In this document: positions 56,456 through 64,000 of the stretch, one piece after another
How positions within the stretch are numbered: the stretch's first letter is position 1
How the letters are laid out: every line of letters begins with the position of its first letter
Assembly: GCA_025738555.1 (NCBI GenBank)
Contig: JAOVFP010000021.1
Location: forward strand, 1,488,001-1,552,000
Length of the DNA stretch: 64,000 nucleotides
Origin: Cyathus striatus
Taxonomy: Eukaryota > Basidiomycota > Agaricomycetes > Agaricales > Nidulariaceae
Direction of reading: 5' to 3'
Program-made: the position numbers and the translations under genes
The notes under the pieces: model-generated
The model's database searches: none
Told to the model about the DNA's origin: nothing
What the model saw: only the letters and a program-made list of their open reading frames with translations

Positions 56456-59400
56456 CTACAGTCCATTCCATTCAAATCCCTTAAGCACCTCAAACCTCTC
56501 CACAAGCCCCAATTCAACAGAATTAGAACCAACACTAACCCCATAATTACCCTTCTCAACAACCCAACTCTCAATCCTCTCCTCCCAATACGACACAGCA
56601 TACTTATCCAACGTTACTTTAACCTGCACCTCCTGTCCGGGCGCAAGATCCCGAACCTTCTTAAACGCCCGCAATTGCAGATGCGGGTGTGTCAAGTCGG
56701 AGGAAGAAAGCATGCTTAGGTACACTTGGACGACTTCCGAGCCGGTAACGGTGCCGGTGTTGCTTACGGTTAGCGAGACGTCCAGACTGAACTCGTTGTT
56801 CTCTACGGCGGGTTTAGAGAGTTGAAGCTTGCTGAGTGAGAAGGTGGTATACGACAACCCGTGCCTGTACTCTGGTAAGCAAAAGGGGAAGGAGAGATAG
56901 AAAGAAGGTCTCACCCGAAGGGGAACAAAGGCTCGATATTACGATGTTGATAATGTTTATATCCCTGCGCAGTCATCAGTATACCAACAATACCATCAAT
57001 AAAATCGACTAACCACAAACAAATCCTCAGCATACCGCACCTAAATCACCAATGAGCCCTGATCCGATTTATGAAACAAAAACTAAAAACACACCTTCCC
57101 ATGCTCGGAGTGGAAATGTCCAAACGAAGGGACATCTTCCAATCTCTTGGGGAATGTCAACGACAACTTACCCGACGGATTCTGCTTGCCAAACAAAATA
57201 TCCGCAATAGCATCACCTGTGGCGTTGCCCAGGTACCACGCATGCACAATAGCGGGGACTTTATCTTTCCATGGGTAAGTAATCGCCGATCCCTAGTATC
57301 CCCCCATTAGCCTAACCCCTGCGCAGCATAGGGGCGACTCACGCTCTGCGTAACAACAACAGTCCTCTTGTTAACCGCAGCAACCTTCTCAATCAACTCA
57401 TCCGTCCTCCCCGGAAGCGCGAGGGAAGTCCTATCGTACCCCTCAGTTTCCCAATCCGCATTGAGACCTACAACAGCGATAACCGCATCGGCATCTTTAG
57501 CTAGGTCCACTGCTTGTTGCATTAACGCGTCTGCGTCGTTTACTTCTGCGCCGCCGACTTGGAGGCCTGGGTTACTGTGACGATCGTTAGTATGTCAGGA
57601 AGAATGGGGGGAGAGAAACGAACCTGTCCATAACAGCTTCATCCTCGTCCCCATCAGCTGGCGCACGGACATTACAAAACACAACTTCAACAAGGTGTTT
57701 AACCCCCTTCTTCAGATGTGCAATACCCTTCTCTTCAGCGGACCCAGAGCCAAAGAACGCCTCGCCCCTCCTTTGCCTCGTCCAATTATCAACAATAAGC
57801 TCTCCATCCACGTAGAGCTACAACCAATAAATCAGCACCGCATAAGCAGTTAATCGTTAACCACGGTCCACAACATACCTTCGCACGTCCAGCAGCAATA
57901 ACACCAAACTCAAACTCACAATCTCTTTCCCTCTCCTTCAAATACCCCTTCAACTTCAACGTCCACCGTCTCGTTATACCTTTAGGATAAGAGGTACTTA
58001 TAAATATCTTGGTCTCGTCGATGTATCTCTCCCCCATAGCCTCAGGAAGAGCTTCGAGAGAATCGTCAGAGACGTGCGCGTGCCATGAGCCTGTCCAGCC
58101 TCGCTCGCCGATGCTGGTTACGAGGTCGAAGTCGAGGGAGGGCATGGTTCTGTACGCTTCATATCGATTATTCAGCATGTATTATACATAAAGGAGAGAA
58201 AGAGGATAAACGTACTAGGTGCACCCTCGCTATACACAACCTCCACATCCTCACCCAGAGCATTCACAATGCCCTGATAAGGCGAAACAAAATACGAAGG
58301 CTTAAGCGCAGCAGACCCTCCTCCAGAAAGAACAGCAGCTTTCGCATTGCCGCCTACAATAGCAACTTTCTTAAGTGTCTTTTTCTGCAAAGGCAGAACC
58401 TGATCGTCGTTCTTGAGCAGGACAATAGACTGCGCAGCAACATTGCGCATGAGCGATTTATCTTCTTCCGTTTCTACTGTCCTCTCTTGCCCGTCCCCGT
58501 CCAAAATCTACATCAACACCATCAACACCAGCACTAGCAGACCGCTATTCGGGCACGAAAGGGGAAAACGGACCTCAGGAGCACCAGCTGCACACCGCTT
58601 AACAACCTCCAACACCTGCCTCGCGCGCGCTTTCACTGTGCGCGTGGTAACCTTCCTCGCGACGATAGAGCGGTTTACGAGGTCAAGCGTGCGCCATTTG
58701 TTCAGGCCGGGCATTTCAAGGTCCACACCTGCGTTGAGAGAGGGGGAGACGGAGTATACGCCAAACCAATCAGACATAACCTGCGCGGAGCGGATATGTG
58801 AGTACTTTGGAAAGGAGTGGAATAGAAGGGGAAAGGAGACATACGAGCCCTTTATACCCCCACTCTTCCCTCAAAATCTTCTTCAGAATCTCCGGGCTCT
58901 CAGAGACGTGTGTTCCGTTGACGCGATTGTATCTATACCATGATCATCTCTACTCAGTACTCTTTCTTTTATATTAAAAGGAAGGAAGGAAAGGGGGCTC
59001 ACGCAGTCATATATGCCCATGGATCGGCATGTTTCTGCGCGAGCATGAAAGGCATGAGGTAGATCTCGCGTAGGGCGCGAGGGGAGATGATGCTGTCGTA
59101 GCCCATGCGGTCGTTTTCTTTGTCGTTGCCGCTGTGTATACGTTGTCAGCATTGGAGAGGGGGAGGAGAAGGGGTAGAACGAAAGATGGGGGAAGGGAGG
59201 GAAAAGGAGGAGGATGAAGGAGAGGGAGAGGAGGACGAGGTGAAGGTGAAGGTGAAGGGGGGAAAGGGGGGAAAGTAGAGGGTAGAAGGGGGAAAGGAGG
59301 GGAGAGGAGGGGGGGACGTACACAAAGTGCTTAATCGTAGCACCGATGCCAGCAGACTGCACACCCTTGACGTATGCAGCTGATATCAAGCCAGAGAGAA

Positions 59401-59960
59401 GAGGGTCCTCTGAGAAGCTCTCGAAGCTCTGTATGATCGAGGAGAAGAAGGGTATCATAAGTTCAGTGATTCATGAGGTTAGAGACAGGTGATACTCACG
59501 CGTCCTCCTAGAGGGTTCCTTTGGATGTTGCATGTGGGCGCAAGGACAAGGGATGCAGCTCGCAGCTTAGCCTCTGCAGCGAGAAGCTTAACACCGACTT
59601 GTTCCACGAGCTCAGTGTCCCAAGTTGCTCCTAGTGCCGTAGAAGACTACACGTCATCAGTGAAAGATAAAGTGACGAAAAGAGCAAGGGCGCCTACAGG
59701 GAGACATTTGGCAGGAGTACCCATAAAGAAGTGATTTCCACGAATACCATTAGGTCCATCACTGACCTACAGATGGATTCAATGAGCTTATAGTCGAACG
59801 ACATGATGCCAGCACATACCTTGATAGCAGGCACACCCAGCCGCTCAATCTGGTGCGTATGCCAGAAGCCCACGCCAGCAGTAAGCAGAATTGCCTCGTC
59901 TGTGGTCAACTTGTCCACAATCTCATCTATATCCGCGTTCTTGAAGTCTGAAGGTGCCAT
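56456..59960 (-). CDS. GH3 beta-glucosidase with PA14 insert, probably intracellular
   Basis: ATG at 59960 ([20 protein letters not shown]) with no signal peptide. Exons in order encode [70 protein letters not shown] and [16 protein letters not shown]. The nucleophile motif MSDWFGVYS (Asp codon 58769-58771) and the GGGSAAL-containing linker follow. Then come a PA14-type insert ([20 protein letters not shown]...), [20 protein letters not shown] and the fibronectin-III-like C-terminal domain ([20 protein letters not shown]), ending at 56456. It hydrolyses terminal beta-D-glucosyl residues of cellobiose-like oligosaccharides or glycosides. About a dozen short introns are present. An inverted, decayed partial copy lies at 28300-30250. 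Confidence 0.88.
59150..59320 (+). repeat. Polypurine tract inside a GH3 intron
   Basis: This is an almost pure GGA/GGGA run on the plus strand, so pyrimidine-only in the minus-strand transcript. It lies between the exons ending HFV and starting NDKEND. A similar tract fills a DnaJ intron (20840-20900), and another lies in the GH3 pseudogene (28335-28385, opposite strand). Confidence 0.7.
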
Positions 59961-60929
59961 GGTTGCTTAAAAGCAGAATAGTTCAAAGAAAACGAAAACT
60001 CGGTCGTTCAAGATGGTTCAACCTCTGGGGAAGAACAATAGGGGGGCGATTGATATCTCATGCTTGATTTATATGCAATGCAGACGGGTATGCGGGAGCC
60101 GCAGGTGCATTAGGAGGAGTTGAGTGGGTGGACGGTTGGCGTAAGTGGAAGTGTTGCTTTCCGAGGTTTCGCCGTCTGGGAAATGATCCGAAGTGTAACC
60201 GTGCCTGGATCATCGGGTCACGCGATGTTGCAGTTTTGGAAATCCGGTCACGTTCGAGGGTTTCTCTGTGACTAGTCCTACTATTACTTCCTCTCCCCGC
60301 ACCCCGCATTTCTCTGCCTCCGTCTCCTCGCAACCGTCTCCGCAGATTGAATTGACATATCGAATTAGACTAACAAACTCTACGTTGTTAAGCTTATGAC
60401 GTCCACTTATTCTTATCTGCTCGTGCTAATTATACAGCTGCTGCTATGATAAAAGTCTCATCTTGGTTCTTCTTGCTCGATAAATCCTCCTGATGCCAGG
60501 ATACGCTTCGCGAAGGGGGCTCGTTATCTGGAGACATGTCCCGATCTAGCCGAATATGACACTTCCTGGAAATACATTACCCGTTCTGGAGCGTGTCGTT
60601 TCCCCATTTTGAGATTATTTCACTGCGCTTGTTATGGGGCTTGTTCGCGTCGAGAACAGCTGCCAGGTCTCCATCGCAAATATATCTAACACGCGATGAT
60701 TTGCTCTTCTGCTAAATGTTGGCCAGAGAGATGGACCGTGGTCGTCGGTCTCATTGAGTCGAGAGAACAGGTGGTTTGTGCATCGTAAATCATCTGGCGA
60801 ATAGTATTCTATTGCTAACTGTATAAACATTGTACATGAAGGTATATGACCGCACTGGCCGATCTCATTGGAAGCTAATCTCCTAGTCGAGGAGCTGTGC
60901 GAATAGAGTGTGAGTTCAAGTTACTATCA
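59961..60929. other. Intergenic; GH3 promoter region
   Basis: No gene recognised. A TATA-like TTATAT on the plus strand at about 60068 is the only promoter-like word noted. Confidence 0.35.
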
Positions 60930-61480
60930 CATATCTGTAACGTTTTGTGCCCGCTTTGGCATGGGACGAGTCTTGAGAAGAACCTGAGTCTCCTGAGGTT
61001 GATTTAGCAGTCGCAAAACTCGAGTGACTCAACACAGGATTAGGCTTGAAATATCCTGGCTGAGATGCTACCTGATTTAATCTTGGATGCGAAGAAACTT
61101 TGGAGGAGAATGCGGGAGGGACCCGAAAGTCCAAATTCATTGATTGTTGTCTCGCCCATCAAAGTTCGGCCGCTTCTCGAAGCAGTCTCTCAAACTCTAA
61201 CTCGCGCTGGCGGCAGAAATTATCATCTGAGGATGTTTTTTGAGAAGAACTATCTCCAGAGGTTGAGCTAACAATCTCAGAACTCGAGTAGCTCAATCCA
61301 GGATTAGGCACGGAGTATTCTGGCCGAGATGCTACGGAGGGCAGTTGGGGTCAATATGACCTAGCCAATGGCGGGAATGACCAGAGGAATTACCTGAGGA
61401 TGATTGTCGAGAAGAACTATCTCCTGAGATTGGGCTAGCGGTCGTAGATTTCGAGTAACGTAATCCAGGATTGGGCACGG
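60930..61480 (-). repeat. Three imperfect repeats with Ser-rich coding potential
   Basis: On the minus strand, units near 61477, 61318 and 61050 read EYSVPNPGLRYSKSTTASPI, EYSVPNPGLSYSSSEIVSST and (F)KPNPVLSHSSFATAKS. Each is followed by SGDSSS- or SGDSGS-like sequence. Nucleotide words CAGGATT.GGC and GAGAAGAACTATCTCC also recur. They may be 3' exons of the broken gene upstream or a separate low-complexity gene. Confidence 0.5.
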
Positions 61481-61880
61481 AGTATTCTAATATCGATGGT
61501 ATCAATGAGGCCGCAACGTCAGTGGCTATCTGTCCAAACCTGTTTTTATGAAATAACCATGTATTTAGTGGTTGTGTGTACCAGTGATAAGTAACGGAAT
61601 GTTCACCCTGAAATTGCGGAGCTACTAGAAATAATCTCTTCATAGTGTTTTAATGGGGGATTGAATTCTGAATCTGGCTCCGCAATACCGAAATTAAATT
61701 CTGAATCTTTGGGTGAGGGCGTTGAAGTTCGAGTGATTTATGATGGCACTGCCAACTCACTCGATGTTATTGATTCTTCATCTCCAACTTTATAATTGGT
61801 TTCTAAGATTTCCTCTGTTTCTACTTCCGTTCTTAATTCTAAAGAGCATGTTTTATTCCCTTAAATAACCATGTTAGATT
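61481..61880. other. Sequence downstream of the broken 62-kb paralogue
   Basis: A minus-strand open piece encodes LRTEVETEEILETNYKVGDE then SEFNFGIAEPDSEFNPPLKH in two frames. It may be degenerate coding sequence connected to the repeats below it. No kinase-like sequence is found here, unlike downstream of the 25.8-kb paralogue. Confidence 0.35.
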
Positions 61881-63863
61881 TCATGGAAACACCATAATGG
61901 AAGAATGATTCATTGCATGACCGGCACCTTTATCATAAGCAACAACAAAGTGGGATTGTACCCATTGTTTGACGCTCTTCATATCGTGAAACGTGTCTGT
62001 ATCCTGTATAAGTTACTTGTCATATGCGAACTTTTCTAGCAATAATAACAAACTTACCATCTCTACCCTACCAAAGCCAGCGTCCAACCATTGGTTATCA
62101 TGGGTTATTGCAACACGAGCACCAGGGACCTATTGAGGTGTTACTGGAATGTGTGCGCATGAGGATAGAGTACAGCAATTTATCATACCCGAGATAAAAG
62201 CATGTTATTTATGGCATTTAAAGGATGGAATATCTATATATAAAATGATAGCTATAAGTTAGCCTTAGCCGAATTTGAAGTACAAGCCACTTACATTCTG
62301 CTTAACAGGAAAATTACTGATGCTAACAGTATTTTTTTGATTCATATTATTATTAGACAAAGACTCCTTATTCTCGGATGCATCCTTTTCATTATTACGA
62401 GGCCTTTTTCCCTTCTTTGAATCATATGAGTCATCAGAGTCTGCTGGTCTTTTTCCGTTCTCGTTAAGAATGACATCCTGGACATCTATTTGCTTCCAAA
62501 CTTCTTCCGATAATGAAATCTTGAAACCTCGCAAAAACAAACACTGATTCTCGCCATTAGGTATTCGGCTCTGAGTATCCGTAGTTGCATCTGGAACAGG
62601 ACCTGTTCGATATGTTGTTGCTTTCCCAGACTTTTTCCATTCGTACGCGGGACCTTCTGGATCAGGTGACTTACCAAGAACCAATGTGTTGCAGCGTTCG
62701 AGAACGGTTGTATCATAAGTCACAATACCCCATGACCTCGACTTTAAACAACCTGTCACCAGGTACAAGGAATGACGGTCGATGTCACGACCACATTGTA
62801 TGGCGTAGCTGTACCAGCGTTCGGCATTCCGTCCAATAAAGCTTTTAATATGCGCTCATTTTTGTAATCTTCTTGGACAGCCCCATGTGGCATAGAGAGA
62901 ATTGCGCCGGCTTCTTTATCTACAAAAGAGTAGGAAATATCCCTATATACGATTTGAGGGTTTATTGAAATAGAGTAATATGATAACATACATTGTATGC
63001 CAATCTACGTCAACTTCAATATTTGAGATGGTTGATATCCTACTTCTCGGAGGAAATCAGGACTTAAATGAAGTCTGAAGACGAGGGGGAGAGGCTGAAG
63101 CAAAGTCATTTGGTAAATCATTAGGATTGATAGGACTTTCAACTGGTGTCCAAATGTTGAATAAATAGTCAAAACCACCATCAGATGTAATGAACCCGAC
63201 ATCTCCGATTGATACTCCCTTCCGACGATATTCTATAGGAAGATTATGATCTGGCTGAGGGTGCCACAATGGGTATCCATGTTTAAGCGGGAACATTTTT
63301 TCAACGTAAATTTCATAGCTACTGGGACCTCTAGTTAGGACCTCAGATGGGCAGAATTCGGGTTTGTGGCTAGGAATCTATATTTGTACCATTTGAAATG
63401 TTCACTTACACGGAAGTTCAACCGAAAGACTTACCATGCTAACACATATTTCATCTGTAGAACATTCTCTACCCCGCGACACATCTACCCCCTCCTGTGA
63501 TTCCAAGGTTCCATCAAGCTCCAAGGATGCTGAAGAAGCAGATGTCGTGGAGCTGGTAGCAATAGCCCCTTGTGGGTTCGGTCGTGAAGGTTCCACATGA
63601 GATTCATGAGGCTTTTGGGTCCCAGCTAATGATAACATTTGGGACATCATTGTATATGTGTTTGACAAAGAGTCGACTGATGTGTCGACGTTGGCCTGTG
63701 GAGACCCGGGGATCGAGGGTCTGTAGTTAGACTGTGGGTTCCATTCAAGGTAGATGATATTTCCACCGGCATTCAAGACAGCGGTATTGGCGAGCACTTG
63801 GTCAGTGCCATTGCTAAACGCAGATGAGCGAGTCGTTGGGACTGTCTCAGTGACTGCTGTCAT
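61881..63863 (-). pseudogene. Broken paralogue of the 25.8-kb mushroom-expanded gene
   Basis: ATG at 63863, head with VLNAGGNIIYL, and intron 63378-63434 at the same place as in the 25.8-kb gene. Then GYPLWHPQPDHNLPIEYRRK, SIGDVGFITSDGGFDYLFNI, LYLVTGCLKSRSWGIVTYDT, NQCLFLRGFKISLSEE, HPLNAINNMLLSR, VPGARVAITHDNQW and YDKGAGHAMNHSSIMVFP, ending at 61881. Two lesions are seen. One is an in-frame TGA at 63057-63059, where CGA would encode Arg. The other is a missing base in the A run near 62852, which shifts NERILK to the frame reading SFIGRNAERWYSYAI. All other introns match. No kinase domain follows. It is a recent pseudogene or, less likely, two consensus errors. Confidence 0.72.
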
Positions 63864-64000
63864 TGTGCCTGTCGAACTGTAGGGTGCAGAGATTACTATC
63901 CCAAGAGGTCTTGGATGCTTTATACTATGTATAAGCGTGGCAGAAGACGCCAGAAAAAAGATTTCATCGCATCAGACCGTGACGTTGCCTCACTGGCAAT
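63864..64000. other. Upstream flank of the 63.9-kb gene
   Basis: Promoter side of the broken paralogue. The word TATACTATGTATA lies 50-70 bp upstream of its ATG. Nothing else seen. Confidence 0.35.

Noticed and set aside
56327..56719. 130-codon plus-strand frame
   Set aside because: It is antisense to the GH3 C-terminal domain. The composition is explained by the GH3 coding strand.
59150..59320. Minus-strand Pro/Ser-rich frame as part of GH3
   Set aside because: It is intronic: polypyrimidine sequence between well-matched GH3 exons.

Overview
The window is nuclear DNA of a basidiomycete fungus, most likely an Agaricomycete. Genes are split by many short introns (about 50-70 bp, GTRNGT...YAG), and families typical of mushroom-forming fungi recur: an expanded F-box/LRR-like family, an uncharacterised mushroom-expanded family, serine-rich GPI-tailed cysteine proteins, a DUF6534-like membrane protein, an RGG-tailed Argonaute, and pogo, Tc1/mariner and LINE debris. 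No rRNA, CRISPR or bacterial-type operon was seen.

Layout. 1-3.47 kb is AT-rich repeat DNA with a ~183-bp degenerate tandem repeat carrying tRNA(Leu)-like motifs. 3.475-6.205 kb is a complete but dead pogo/Tigger-like DNA transposon with matching terminal inverted repeats and TA target duplications. 6.9-17.8 kb (minus) is an F-box array: one gene looks intact and the others are frameshifted, split by an insertion or reduced to remnants. Small secreted cysteine-protein genes (11.9, possibly 13.6, and 18.3 kb, all plus) sit among or beside it. 20.3-21.5 kb (minus) is a mitochondrial-type DnaJ gene with a 15-nt microexon. 22.5-25.8 kb (minus) carries a member of the uncharacterised family joined to, or abutting, a kinase domain that has lost its catalytic residues. 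A Tc1/mariner-type MITE follows at 27.3 kb. 28.3-30.25 kb (plus) is a decayed partial copy of the GH3 beta-glucosidase gene that is intact at 56.5-60.0 kb (minus).

31.7-35.9 kb (plus) is an Argonaute gene that I resolve into about 26 exons, several of them microexons, with one apparent 1-nt deletion. Two more F-box genes follow (36.4 and 38.1 kb, plus). Then come a secreted 5'-nucleotidase (39.8-41.7 kb, minus), the nucleotide-excision-repair gene RAD7 (42.6-45.3 kb, minus), an F-box relic, a DUF6534-like membrane protein (47.5 kb, plus), two related multi-pass membrane proteins (51.1 and 54.7 kb, plus), an intron-containing tRNA-Glu(CTC) (52.4 kb, minus) and a 5'-truncated LINE tail. The window ends with GH3 beta-glucosidase and a broken paralogue of the 25.8-kb gene (61.9-63.9 kb, minus).

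The conserved core is Argonaute, RAD7, DnaJ, 5'-nucleotidase and GH3. Around it lie young, duplicating and decaying accessory families and transposon remnants. Several breaks are single-base indels, a few of them at short homopolymers, so consensus errors must be excluded before calling all of them pseudogenes. The least described items are the mushroom-specific family with its adjoining pseudokinase, and the microexon-rich Argonaute.
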